Counted from the first letter of the stretch, positions 33,540 through 44,384 are shown. The stretch is DNA of 64,000 nt from Acanthosepion pharaonis (GCA_903632075.3 CAHIKZ030000391.1:1465001-1529000); one strand, 5' to 3'. The notes: a model not told the origin generated them from the letters alone. Program-made: numbers and translations.

Positions 33540-34176
33540 TAAATTTATTGAACACAATCGCCATTGGTTTTCAACCACGTTCTCCAGACGACTTCGTAAT
33601 CGCCCGTATCTCTTCTCGACCATTTCCTTTTTTATGTTGGTGAACGCTGCCATAATCCTTGCCTTCAGTTCCTCTTTGGTGTTACAAGGAATTTTGTTGG
33701 TCTCTAGCTCAAATGCGCCCCACACATAATAATTTAGGGTGTTGCAGTCTGGGGAGTTAGGTGGCCAGATGTAAGGGGTGATGTGGTTGCAAAACTTGTC
33801 TGACCTCAAGGCTGACTTCTCCTTGTGTGGCATAGTTCAAATTCTTGTTGCCAGATATAGGGTCTTTCAGCAGGCACACACTCGACCCAGAGCATCACTT
33901 CCCCCTCAAGGGACTTGATGTAGAACTTTGTGTTGAGTCTGAGGCCATACCAAACAATTCGGGAGTTCTTTTCTTATCAGAACGATCAGAGTAAGTCTCA
34001 CGAGCTGCCGTACCTTCGTAATCACCATTAAACTCATACAGCTCTTTCCGAATCCTCAGCACTGTCCACACATTGACACCCAAACACTCTGAAATATTCG
34101 TATTGGAGCTTCCAGAATGTATACCAAGCAGTACATCATGTGGTTTCCAAATTTCTGGTGGACTGAATTTCGTCAT
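33540..34176 (-). pseudogene. Mariner-type (D..D..D) transposase, internally deleted
   Basis: From ATG at 34176: MTKFSPPEIWKPHDVLLGIH, a helix-turn-helix region (NISECLGVNVWTVLRIRKEL), then DKKRTPEL. It then jumps into the late catalytic domain: GLRLNTKFYIKSL-like, RPYIWQQE, the second catalytic region, and after a frameshift HITPYIWPPNSPDCNTLNYY with ELKARIMAAF and LENVVE. Family members have WQQDSAPCHT; here it reads WQQEFELCHT, so the catalytic Asp is Glu. The stretch with the second DNA-binding helix set and the first catalytic Asp is deleted. The third Asp region (SPDCNTLNYY) is kept. Confidence 0.75.
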
Positions 34177-34469
34177 GTTGCTCCTCTTATATGCCAAACT
34201 GACCCAACTATACGGTGCAGTCGACAAAATCAAAAACAAACAACGCGCATGCGCGAGATTAAAAATATAATATGGAGACAATTTACACATCGCACACTGT
34301 ATTATTAAATTTAGATATGAAGCTGGGCTTAAAAAGATAAAAGAGAAATATGCATTATAATGAATCATGCAAAATGGAGAAAACTGCGCATAGATCATCT
34401 CAAAGGAAAAAAGGCGAACGTATGAATATATCTTTAATTTATTAATATTATAAACAGCTATGTCAATGT

Positions 34470-34970
34470 TTATTTTTAATCATTTCCCTGCAAGCAAGGC
34501 AATTAATCCACGAGGACGCAAGTCGTTACGGAGAATGAATGAAACGGAGAGAACAATAAATCAACAGGAATCAAGTGAACATCAGATGAAATTGTATTTA
34601 ACATTTTCAAGATCGTAGTTCACAGGGAAACAGAAAGAGACCTACAAAAGCGAGGAGTGAGTGAGAAAAAGGTATTAGCATATAATTTATGTTTATAACT
34701 AGCAAATTCATTTGTGAATATATGAGATCTGGCTTCAAATCTAGTGCTGCGCTTAAATTGATTGTCAAAGTGCCAAAATTGGTAGTTCATCAGAACAATT
34801 ACCTTAAAAATATTTATAGAAGAGGCAATAATGTTCTCGTAAGATAATGACTGAAGCCATGCCATATCAGGGCTGATAACGAAGCAGATTCCTCTAGATA
34901 TAATACTAGTCCAGATGTGGCAGCAATATTCAGATGAATGGAAGTATTAAAAATAATACACCGAAAAATG
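34470..34970 (-). pseudogene. CR1/jockey-like LINE 3' fragment
   Basis: The minus strand has HLNIAATSGLVLYLEES-like (compare LNIAATPGLVLLLYI at 6.9 kb), DLIYSQMNLLV, and a 3' UTR ending CGTCCTCGTGGATTAATTGC and CTTGCTTGCAGGGAAATG. Many stops. It belongs to the subfamily of the 6.5-kb copy. Confidence 0.7.
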
Positions 34971-35418
34971 AAAAACAAATCCCAAATTTCCAAAGAAAGA
35001 GACCAGAATTTGAATAAAATCTTCAGTAAATTCATAAGCAAATTAATAAACTATATAAAAACAATCCCAAGAGAAACAATAAAAGATGGGAAATATACAA
35101 GCGATTTTATTTGAACCTGTACAAATGACTTCCGTTTGCAGCGATTTAACTTCCGCCTGCGCGAGAAATAAATTGGCGGTTGTGTGTGTAGACGTAAAAG
35201 ATAGAAATTGATGAAGATACAATTTTTTCAGAGAAGTCCCAGCGAACAAATTTAAGAAAGTTATTTTAAAGTTTTAACTACCAACCTTGCTCCAGATATA
35301 ATTTTTATAATCATAACTTCTGGTTCGATAGAGTCAGTAATAACAGGGGCGTCCACACACAGCGGACAACAAGGAAAGGTCACTTGTCTTTTCAAATAAT
35401 TAACAAACACACTCGTAT

Positions 35419-35513
<95 letters not shown>
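35419..35513. repeat. (AC)n-(TA)n microsatellite
   Basis: About 27 AC units, then about 20 TA units. Confidence 0.97.
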
Positions 35514-35515
<2 letters not shown>

Positions 35516-35794
35516 AGATGGATAGAAATAATTGGTCTATGAGTACTGGGCTCGTCTCCTGAATACCAAAGGAACTTGGACCTTGTTCAAGACGCCCCGC
35601 CTCCTCTACCACAGACAATAGGGAATAACTTCAGAAGAACTTATTTGCTTTTCTGCAAAATACAATTTTCTGGCCAAAAAAATTCGAGATTTAAATGTCA
35701 ACGTCTGAAAAGTTTTTAGAGTTGTAACATCCTTGGCAACCATACTAATCTCTAATGTATTTGTGAAAGACAAAACATTTTATCAATCGCTATA

Positions 35795-36050
35795 TGTTGC
35801 GTTCCATGAAGTCTCTGAGTCCACACGCTACTATATAAAATGATACTAACCGAAAGGACGATTTCTTTTGAGTATTCAATTTTTTATGAGAAAAGGGGGA
35901 CAGACGTGGTAAATTGGATTCTAAGCAGTATGAATGATGTCACGGGAACACATACACATCTCACTCGCTGGCTTAGCCTCCCTCCGCATGTGGTGTTAGC
36001 CGGTCACTCGGACTTAGGTGAAGGAAGCGTTTAATTCGCTCCCAGTCCTT
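35795..36050 (+). repeat. Direct repeat copy 1, possibly LTR-like
   Basis: Begins TGTTGCGTTCCATGAAGTCT and contains AATTGGATTCTAAGCAG and CGCTGGCTTAGCCTCCCTCC. The same series recurs at 37583-37820. The two flank a stretch of LINE fragments. Confidence 0.45.
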
Positions 36051-36157
36051 ATTCTGTAACATATGTCTCTACTGATACGCTGTATATGACAGTTGTCCAC
36101 TCGTTAATACAGTATGACTATATCTTAATTCTTGAAAAGATGCAATGAATAATCAGC

Positions 36158-36930
36158 TTGTTAGTTTTCAAGTATTCTAATATTCTTGACTTCGCATCTC
36201 GCTTTGAACAAGCCCTGACCCCCAATAGAATATCTGACGCTCAACTCCACGAGAGCACCTCTTTGCGACTACTCGGTCTCGCATTGACTGCCGACCTGAG
36301 ATGGAACAAATACATTGAGTCAATTGCTTCGTCCAGCGCAAGGAAAGTTGGCTCCCTGTGCCGCGTCAGGAAATTTTTCTCGCCGGAGTCGATCCTTCAA
36401 ATCTACAAATCAACCATTCGCCCTTTCATGGAGTATTGCTGCCATTTACGGTCTGGTGCCCCTTCTGTTTGCCTAAAGGTTCTTGATAAGATCCAGAGAC
36501 GGATATGCAATGTAATTGGCCCTGATCTGGCATGTCGTCTGCAGTCGCTCTCTCACAGACGTGCCGTCGCCTCCTACTGTCTTTTTTGCAAATACTTTCA
36601 CGGTAACTGCTCCGAGGAGGTGCTTTCGCTGGTTCCCAGACTTCATGAATTTAACCGTTCTACTAGGCTGGCATGTCGCTCTCACCCTTAAACTGTCGAA
36701 ACTCTTAAATGTAGCCGTCTCTTCTACTCCAATAGCTTCATGTGTCACACCTCTCGCCTGTGGAACTCCCTCCTCTTTTCCTGTTTCCCTGATAGCTATA
36801 ATCTGTACCTATTCAAATGTAATGTCAATCGATGTCTCCAGATGTCATGATCTATCCTCTATCCTTCTCTTCACCCTTTTCTTCTATCACTCCTATTTGC
36901 TCTTGCTCCAACTCTCTTTAACCTCTTCCG
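36158..36930 (+). pseudogene. CR1/jockey-like LINE 3' fragment with 177-codon open frame
   Basis: The frame reads RISDAQLHESTSLRLLGLAL, TADLRWNKYIESIASSSARK, CRVRKFFSPESILQIYKSTI, RPFMEYCCHLRSGAPSVCLK, then VLDKIQRRICNVIGPDLACR and FNRSTRLACRSHP, stopping at 36691. Homology continues in another frame through CSRLFYSNSFMC and LWNSLLFSCFP. It is the post-catalytic part of a non-LTR reverse transcriptase, truncated just 5' of this. The long open frame suggests it is one of the younger copies here. Confidence 0.85.
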
Positions 36931-37270
36931 TTTTTTACAAATATTTTCATGGTAATTTTTCTGCAGAGCTTTCCTTTTTTTTGTACCTCAAATTTACTAG
37001 ATTGGTGGCTAGATCTCATCATTTTACAAATGAATAGGCTAGATACGTTCCTGCTAACAGTTTTTTTTTACCCTCACATCTCCTGTTTTTAGAACTCTCT
37101 TCCTACTCCCAGCTTTCTAGTCAGGTTTGATCTTTGAAAACTTTTGATCTTCTTAACTCCTCCTTTTATAATTTTCTCATTAATAATATTTTCTCCTATA
37201 CTTTGACACCCTCTAACCCCCTTGTGTCTTAGTGGCTTTATTGCCTTGCTTGATGTGAAATTAGCACATT
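36930..37270 (+). pseudogene. Second LINE 3' fragment in tandem
   Basis: Starts again at the motif FYKYFHGNFSAELSFF, earlier in the protein than where the preceding copy ends. It then runs FTRLVARSHHFTNE and SLKTFDLLNSSF to the 3' UTR TTAGTGGCTTTATTGCCTTG. So it is a separate, more decayed copy joined to the first. Confidence 0.75.
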
Positions 37271-37582
37271 AACACATAAGTTAAGAGAACACGTGTATTT
37301 ACAATTTACACTAAATCGTACAGGTTTATCATAACAATATATTTATTTGATTCAAAGTATATAAAATTAGTTTATAAAAAATTAAATAGCATGCTTCAAA
37401 TTGAGAAATAAATATGAATCATTATATTTAAGATATTAAAACTTTATAATAAAATAATTAAAATTCAATGAAAATATAGGTGTCCTATAAATTGTATGAT
37501 TTACAATTTATCTTAAGCCCTGCAAAGGGTTTGCATTTTATCCATGAATACAACGAAAAATTCTTTTTGCTTGGGTGGTAGT

Positions 37583-37820
37583 GTTGCGTTCCGTGTTGTC
37601 TCTGGATCCCAACACCTCTGCATAGATGGTATTAATGAAAAAAGAAATTCTTTTTCTGGCTCGTTTTTATTGGAGGAGAAGGAGAGACGTGATAGCTTGG
37701 ATTCTAAGAAGAATCAGGAAGAAAAGACATCACCTGAACGCAGGTCGCTCGTTGGCTTAGCCTCCATCCGCGTGTGGCCTTAGCCTGTGTATCGAACTTA
37801 AGTGTGGGAAACAAATCAAC
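37583..37820 (+). repeat. Direct repeat copy 2, possibly LTR-like
   Basis: TGTTGCGTTCCGTGTTGTCT, GCTTGGATTCTAAGAAG and GTTGGCTTAGCCTCCATCC in the same order as 35795-36050, about 1.79 kb downstream. Confidence 0.45.
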
Positions 37821-38611
37821 ACTTCAGTATTCTTGCGGCCCCCTTATATTCAAAACCAAGTCAAAGTTAATCCATCATTTTTATAATAGCATGTCCACAA
37901 GTTATTCTGACCAATCACCAAACATTCCGGCCCTGGATTTCACATTCGATAGTATATGGAGCGATATTCTAATATTTCAAATATCTAGCTAATCTGGACT
38001 TATATCTCCGTACTTTATTACATATTTAATAAATTTAAATAAATTGTAGATCATACTGCATTGCAAGGGATGGCTCTTGTTTAGCCAGCTTGAGGAGGCA
38101 AACACATCTACCTAATATCATACACAAAAAAGCTTTTATTTCCTTATCGATTTGCTATCCACTATTGTTGCCTTTAAAATTAAAGCAAGAAAATGCGCTC
38201 ACGACTCCTCATTATATGGAATTTGATATATATCTATATATCTTTCGATAAATCTAAAATTTTTATCTTTAGGTATTCACTAATTCGCTCTCTCATCCTA
38301 TTTGTTCAAAGTTTACTCGCGCCTCACTAAATTTTATAGGAGATAACCGCGGATTTAAATTCATAACATTATCATTGATAACTCTCTCCTGCAATTTATA
38401 GACCCTAGTTACTATATTCTTAATACTTGATATAATTAAAAATATCACGATGATAAAATCGCAAAATAATTATTTATGATTATTTACACTGGGACTCGTG
38501 AATGTAATTACAGGTAATCCATAATGATATTTTAAATTTTGAAATCATTTATTTTTGGTATAAGAAATTTTTGAAACTGTTTCTAAATCTTTGATTGTCT
38601 TTCAATCATTA
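37821..38611. other. No recognised gene
   Basis: AT-rich, nothing supportable. Confidence 0.4.
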
Positions 38612-38725
38612 CGCCTCATCTGTTATTCTCTTCCGCCTCATCTGCTATCCTTTTTCGCCTCAACTGCTATCCTCTTCCGCCTCACCTGCTATCCTCTTAC
38701 GCCTCACCTGCTATCCTCTTACGCC
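38612..38725. repeat. 22-bp minisatellite, about five units
   Basis: Five tandem units like CGCCTCACCTGCTATCCTCT plus two bases, with first units more diverged, closing with CGCCGCATCTATGAGGCG. There are no spacers, so it is not a CRISPR. Confidence 0.85.
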
Positions 38726-39189
38726 GCATCTATGAGGCGCGCTGTACGGGTGGGAACCACTGTAATTCATTCAACAATTCTTGGTGTTTACGTTTTGGGT
38801 ACGCAACTGAAGTGAGAAGATATAAATTCGTGGAAGTCTCACCGACAGATGTATATTCCTTAAATATTAGATAAAAACTTTCCCTTCTAGACCGTGTGCG
38901 GATGGGGTGCTGAATGTACTTTTGTTGAAGGACAGGAAGACGAAGCCAAGAAGCAGAATGGAAACAATGCCGAATAAACCCGAATGGAGGGATGGACGAA
39001 ATTCATCCTACAGACGTAATTCACCAATTTGTCACTTATGATAAATTAATAATAAATATGTTATGTTTTGCAATCTCTCTGAGTAGTATTAGTCCTGAAT
39101 AGCACCCTCTGTTTGCCAATTGTTCTCTATTTATTCTTGTCTATCTAATTTGCATACAATACTACAAATAATAATAATAATACGTTCTG

Positions 39190-39640
39190 TTTATGATGAT
39201 AAACTATATCCGCGTCCAGTGTAAGACAATAAACTACGTCCAACAGCAAAGGCTCTGATCAAAAAAGGCTTTGAGGAGTGTGGAAGCACCTCTTAATTGC
39301 TGGTGTTCCCAGGTTCACCTTGACACCGGGGTGGTAGCACCTGTTGGGGTACCAGCTATGGGCAAATAGTTAACCTCGAAACTGAGGAAAAAATCATTAT
39401 GAAAGTGTGAAAATAGGTTTTAATACCAGAAATAATTTGAAAAAAATTATTACGAGAAATAAATTTCTGAAGAAAAAAAAATATTACCAGCAATATGTTT
39501 TTGAAAAAAAAATATTACCAGCAATACGTTTTTGAAAATAATATTACCATCTATACAATTTTGAGGAAAAAAAACATTACCAGAAATAGATTGTTGACAA
39601 AACAAAAATATTAACAAGGAAAAAAAGTTGTCGGTATTAA
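39190..39640 (-). repeat. Family B repeat, long copy
   Basis: TGATGATAAACTATATCCGC, GTGTGGAAGCACCTCTTAAT, CAGCTATGGGCAAATAGTTA, then five or more tail units of the form ATTACCAGCAATACGTTTTTG. It lacks the tRNA-like head. Confidence 0.7.
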
Positions 39641-39687
39641 ATAATCCATTGAGGTTGATATGCCGTAAAACAAAATAAACCAAACAA

Positions 39688-39714
39688 AACAACAACAACA
39701 ACAACAACAACAAC

Positions 39715-39749
<35 letters not shown>
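39688..39749. repeat. (AAC)n-(AAT)n microsatellite
   Basis: CAA/AAC repeats turning into AAT repeats. Confidence 0.95.
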
Positions 39750-39750
<1 letters not shown>

Positions 39751-40074
39751 CATTCTTATCTACGTATTTTAATGACCAATTAACTAATTTAATTACATTT
39801 TTTTAATTAAATTATTTTGTTTTACTACATATCACAAGCTAAAAAATAGGATACCGTTAAGTGTATGATAAAATCATTTTTAATTCTTGTAATAAAATAG
39901 AATTGGTGTTTCTACGATCTTTGGCTCACAATTTTTAAATATTCTTATTTATTTTTGTCTGAACTCATTACTTTTGTATGATTACAAAACCAATTTAAAA
40001 ACGAGTTTTATGTATCTATTTTTAAAAATATTGAAGTCTGTGCCCTTCGCTATCCCGTCTGTGTGCCTGTCAGA

Positions 40075-40280
40075 CTGCTCTCTGAAGCCAAATTGCTAAC
40101 GGGACGTTTTGCTTATATGAACGGTTTCCATGATGGAAAGAGGAATACGTGTTTGATTCCTATCGGAAATAGGATCTCTGTTTACTAAGATTATTCGATG
40201 TAGTCCGGTTGTAATTAATTTCGCTTTTTAAGGAATTAGAAAGTGATATAAGTGCCCAGCAACGTGTAACCACTAACAAC
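40075..40280 (+). repeat. tRNA-derived SINE, family C, copy 1
   Basis: B-box-like GTGTTTGATTCCTATCGG, then a tail CGGTTGTAATTAATTTCGCT and TTTTAAGGAATTAGAAAGTG that matches the copy at 40450-40640. Confidence 0.5.
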
Positions 40281-40449
40281 AACGTTTTATAATACTGAGA
40301 AATAATGTCAGACGAGAAAACCATTCGAAAAAATACTGCTGTTTAAATTTCGAGTAAGAAATTTTAGTTAACAGATATAGAGTCATAGAAGTCCAAACGA
40401 GAGAGAGAAAAAACGCACTTTCTTTAAAGAGGAAAAACAAACTACGATC

Positions 40450-40640
40450 CATTAATGCAACCTCCATCACCGCATTGGTAAAAGTACCTTTCGTCTATGC
40501 AAAAGGGAATAGAGGTTCGATTTCTTTCGGAGGTGCAGTTTTTCTTTAATATAACTAATCTAGGCTGTTTGTCATTGATTTCGCATTTTAAGGAAGAAAT
40601 GAAGAGTGATTACCACTCAAATACTTTTAACTATAAAAAA
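40450..40640 (+). repeat. tRNA-derived SINE, family C, copy 2 with cloverleaf-like head
   Basis: At 40460-40534 the ends ACCTCC/GGAGGT pair. There is a D-loop-like TTGGTAAAAG, a CCTTT/AAAGG stem and a T arm AGAGG-TTCGATT-TCTTT. The tail GTCATTGATTTCGCATTTTA and AGGAAGAAATGAAGAGTG parallels copy 1. Direct tandem order with copy 1, about 370 bp apart. Confidence 0.5.
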
Positions 40641-40869
40641 TAATGTTTATCTTTATAAGAAATATAGGTGCCTGTTCAGTATATCTGAAAAGAAATTATT
40701 TTTGTCTTTTTTCCTCATCTACGAGATCCTTTCGCAAGTGCATTTATTGCGTGTGTCCAATTTTGGTCAATTTACTTATCACGCAAACGAAAGTCTATTC
40801 GTACATTAGAAAAAGGGTTCTTACATGATCATGAATTATAACTGTCACAAAACGCCAAATACTTTTAAG

Positions 40870-40870
<1 letters not shown>

Positions 40871-40918
<48 letters not shown>

Positions 40919-40947
40919 TTGATATGGAAAATATATGTATCGCTTTC

Positions 40948-41014
<67 letters not shown>
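40871..41014. repeat. Two (TA)n tracts
   Basis: TA at 40871-40914 and 40951-41014, with an inverted CTTTCCCATATATATA/ATATGGGATATGGG environment. Confidence 0.95.
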
Positions 41015-41017
<3 letters not shown>

Positions 41018-41429
41018 GATATGGGATATATGTTTTTCCATATATAATGAAAAATTTTAGTGACATAATTATTTCTGCTTTTATTTTGTCCTTATGGTAA
41101 GAATAGAAAATTATGAGATCGCTTTTATTTGTTGGTTTTCCTTGGACACTAAGATTTAAGCTACTGTTAAACGGGGTGTGGTAAGATGTCTAGAAAAGTT
41201 AAACTAATGTTCCTTTCTATTTCATATGTAAATTCTATTGTATGTTTGTCTCTTTAATTTATCATAAATATTGGGTAAATAGTACAATGGGGATATATTA
41301 ATAGAAAATAATCAATATATCGGTCGTATGTTGTTTGTTTTGGTAAAATATTTTGGTAAAAATCAAATTCCAGAAATTCTAAGTAAATACGGCGGACTTT
41401 TATTATTATAGCTTTTAGTAAGGAGAGAA

Positions 41430-41912
41430 TCAATTTAAGAATCCTCATAATTCGCAGCCTTCAATATTTACATGAAGAGGAGAAATGCATTGAAAATATT
41501 TTCAAACTCCTATACCCTAAATATTTCATATTCAATGCGAAGCAAAATGTTCATATTTATTTATAAAAGAGAAAAGCATCCCTTCCCGATAAATACAGTA
41601 AATTAATATATATTTTTCTATCCAACTGTAGCATTACTCCAACTGAAATTATTTTCTCTAAACGCAATATAAAATTTGTCACAACTATTTCTAAAACAAT
41701 AAAAGACCTAATTAATACAAAACAAAGTAATAAGCTAAGCTTTGAAGGCGGAATATGCTCTATTACCTAAAAAATTGCCACAAGAAATACATTAGAGAAA
41801 CTTAAGGAATTAAAGAAAAATAATATAGGAACACAAAAGGGATCTTTTACAAAATAACACGTTAAATGCATTAGCTGCTCACCGTAACAAGACTGACCAT
41901 AATTTTGATTTA
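41430..41912 (+). pseudogene. Penelope-like element, linker and GIY-YIG endonuclease remnant
   Basis: With frameshifts the plus strand reads EEKCIENIFK-like, SYSMRSKMFIF-like, NIKFVTTISKTIKDLINTKQ, GGICSIT (where GIY-YIG domains have GxYxI), KNCHKKYIRET (family: CxxCxxxYIGET), then EHKRDLLQNNTLNALAAHRN and KTDHNFDLV. This is the usual linker-GIY-YIG order of Penelope-like retroelements, with His and Asn of the HxxxTxHxF-type end. Two or more stops and frameshifts show it is dead. The reverse transcriptase upstream is not found. A hammerhead-like motif follows directly at 41911, as expected for the terminal repeats of this element class. Confidence 0.65.
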
Positions 41913-41948
41913 GTCCCATGAAGTCCTAAAAGGCGAAACATGTCACAC
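41911..41948 (+). ncRNA. Hammerhead-like relic after the Penelope-like ORF
   Basis: TAGTCCCATGAAGTCC, loop TAAA, then AGGCGAAACATGTCAC. It reads as the CTGATGA core with one base lost and a changed base, a short stem II (CC/GG), GAAA, and ACA/TGT followed by C. Position and order match the hammerheads known in Penelope-like terminal repeats. This copy is degenerate and presumably inactive. Confidence 0.45.
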
Positions 41949-41989
41949 GAAAACTTTTCTTTTTAACTTTGCCATACTTGTTTCCACTA

Positions 41990-42381
41990 TACTAGCGAAG
42001 TTATTCAACTACTGATTGAAGGAGAACTCTGTCCCACGCCTGTGGGGGTTTCACGTGTAAGCCCAGTCTTCAAGAACGCGGGTGACGATCTTCCACCTCC
42101 CAGTATAGAACCACTCCTCTGCGCAGTAAGTTCAAAAGTATTTAAGGCTATAATCGACAAGAAAGTTGCGCAGCATCTAAATAACTAAAACTTCTTGAGT
42201 AATGACCAGTACGGGTTTCGATCTGTCCGATCCACTGCTGACGTCTTAGCTACCATTACACACAGAATTAGTGATGATCTTGACGGCAAAAACTTATCAA
42301 GGATCATAGAATTAAATCATCCGAAGGCCTATGGAATCACTGGACGTGTGTTCTTAACTATAAAATCCTTCCAAACAGGTA
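41990..42381 (+). pseudogene. CR1/jockey-like LINE reverse transcriptase, 5' part of core (interrupted)
   Basis: The translation gives PTPVGVSRVSPVFKNAGDDL, PPPSIEPLLCAVSSKVFKAI, IDKKVAQHLNN, a stop, SNDQYGFRSVRSTADVLATI and LSRIIELNHPKAYGI. These correspond to reverse transcriptase blocks 1-3 (VSRVTPIFKKG..NYRPISLLPVxSKVFExII..QYGFRxxRSTADLL..LDxSKAFD). The first catalytic Asp block has become ELNHPKAY. The frame meets a Tc1 element at 42382 and resumes in the same frame after it, at 43967. Same family as the 3' fragments elsewhere, but this is the only copy reaching the core. Confidence 0.75.
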
Positions 42382-43966
42382 CAGTGGGTAACAAAAGTAT
42401 TTAACCCATTGGTTTTTCTTACATATCTCAAAAAGTAACAGATCAATTTCAACGATACTTATAGGAAATATTTAAACGAACATTGTCGATCAAAACATAG
42501 AAGGAAAATTTAAAACCACTGTTTTGAGAAACATTTATTAACAATAAATAAAATAACCCATATGCAAAAATATTTAACACACTTTACTAATATTTAGTAC
42601 AGTAGTCTCTGTTCTGCTTCACAGCCTCCAGTCGTTTCCCGTAGTCTTCAACTAGTTTTTTGCAGGTGCTTGTTGGTATTTTGACCCATTCTTCTTCACA
42701 AATTTTCTTCAATTTGTTTAAATTCGATGGATTTCTTTTATGAACTCATAACTTCAATAGTTTCCACAAATTTTCGATTGGATTTAAATCCGGTGATTGG
42801 CTTGGCCACTCCAGGACATTAATGTCATTATTATTAAACAAATTCTTAGTTGTTTTAGCAGTATGCTTCGGGTCATTGTCCTGCTGAAATACAAAATCAC
42901 GACCATGTCCAAAAGATGTAGCACTGTTCAAGAGTTGTGTTGACAAAATTTGAGTGTTTTTTGCAGCATTCATTGTTCCTTCGATGATTTTCATTTTTCC
43001 TACTCTATTTCAGGAAAAACAACCCCACATCATAATATTTCCACCCCCATGTTTGACTGTAGGGATGGTATTTGCTGGTTCGTATTCCGCTCCTTTTTTC
43101 CTCCATACATGAGTGCGCATGTTTCGTCCGTAAAGTTCAATTTTCATTTCGTCTGACCAAATTACTTTCTCCCAGAAATCATTAGATTCAATTTCATATT
43201 TCTTTACAAAATTCAAACGGGCTTATACATATCGGCGTTTCAGTAATGGAGTCTTTCTCGGTAATCTTGAAGTGAGACCTGCACGATTCAGTGATCTTTT
43301 AATTGTATCTTTACTAACTTCAATTCCGGCATTTTTCAAATCATTCTGAATTTCTCGACGAGTTGAAAATGGATTTTTCTTCACAGTACAAGAACATGTA
43401 TCGCTCATTAACCTCATTTAAGATACGAGGACGACCACTCCTTTGAATGTTTTCAATAGTATCAAATTTTTTCCATTTTCGAAGAACAGCACCAACTTTA
43501 CTCACGAGCAAATTCAAATCTTAGCGATTTTTCTAAATCCCTTACCATCTTTGTGATTCTTTATGATCTTGCGCATGTCATTCAACAATTCTTTTGTTTT
43601 CACCATTTTCTTGCAGTAGTGGCAATAGAATAGCTGCAGTGTCTCAGAGCTGTTATCTAATAGCCAGTTGAGTGTCGTGCAGTGCTGTCATTGGTCGACA
43701 TATCACATCATATCAATATGGGTAGGAATCATGACGACATGCCTCTTTTAGCATAATATTTGCATTGGTGTTAAATATTTTTGCATATGGCTTATTTTAT
43801 TTATTGTTGATAGATGTTTCTCAAAACAGTGGTTTTAAATTTTCCTTCTATGCTTTGATCGACAATGTTCGTTTAAATATTTCCTATAAGTTTCGTTGAA
43901 ATTGATCTGTTATTTTTTTAGATATGTAAGAAAAACCAATGGGTTAAATACTTTTGCTGCCCACTG
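42382..43966 (-). mobile_element. Tc1-like transposon with both ends and TA target duplication
   Basis: 1585 bp flanked by TA at 42380-42381 and 43967-43968. Terminal inverted repeats of about 200 bp begin CAGTGGGTAACAAAAG (left) and CAGTGGGCAGCAAAAG (right, inverted) and stay about 95% alike through TTAACCCATTGGTTTTTCTT, GACAATGTTCGTTTAAATA and CCATATGCAAAAATATTTAA. The transposase is on the minus strand. The insertion lies within a LINE reverse transcriptase and leaves that frame continuous if the element and one TA are ignored. Confidence 0.93.
42587..43606 (-). pseudogene. Tc1-like DD34E transposase, lightly broken
   Basis: From ATG at 43606: MVKTKELLNDMRKIIKNHKD, a helix-turn-helix (GKGFRKIAKI) with a frameshift near 43515, then a second helix-turn-helix region with RSGRPRILNEV. 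Next comes STRREIQNDLKNAGIEVSKD, with TIKRSLNRAGLTSRLPRKTP after it. The catalytic core has WSDEMK (first Asp), FQQDNDPKHT (second Asp) and SPDLNPIENLW (Glu), with exactly 34 residues between the second Asp and the Glu. One in-frame TGA follows WKLLKL, after which the tail runs to YCTKY and TAG at 42589. Few lesions, so a fairly recent insertion, but not active as it stands. Confidence 0.9.
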
Positions 43967-44340
43967 TAGGTCCTACAAGTTAGTTATTAACGGCCATCCC
44001 CCGGGTACTGGTGGTCAATCCAGACCACCCCCAAGTGTCACTTTTCGGGCCAACCCTATTTTTGATTTACATATATGATTTGCCAAAGTATATACTCAGG
44101 AGATCGATACCTATGATACGGGTGTACCTCTAAACACTTGGTAATCGCAGATTGGTAGCTGATTTCTCTTCCTATGTAGTACTAACTTCCCAGTACTAAC
44201 TTCCCAGTACTAACTTTCCCCAGTCAATACAATTATAACCTATTCAAGTTTAGGGTTAACCGTTGTTTTTCTCTCCTATCCTAATAAACTGCTTCATAAC
44301 GTAACCCTCTCTTTTCCGGGCATTGTATAGGGTGAACCTT
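43967..44340 (+). pseudogene. CR1/jockey-like LINE, continuation after the Tc1 insertion
   Basis: Begins SYKLVINGHPPGTGG, matching the LINE block SxKxVINGxxS..GVPQGSVLGP, whose later half is degraded (PPPSVTFRANPIFDLHI). Weak remnants follow (RLVADF near 44155, out of frame). It ends before a TA tract at 44348. Confidence 0.65.
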
Positions 44341-44347
44341 ACTGCAA

Positions 44348-44371
44348 TATATATATATATATATATATATA
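44348..44371. repeat. (TA)12
   Basis: Short TA tract before an inverted repeat. Confidence 0.9.
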
Positions 44372-44384
44372 ATAAATATATAAA

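Noticed and set aside
38612..38725. Possible CRISPR-like array
   Set aside because: The units are tandem without spacers, and the genome is animal.
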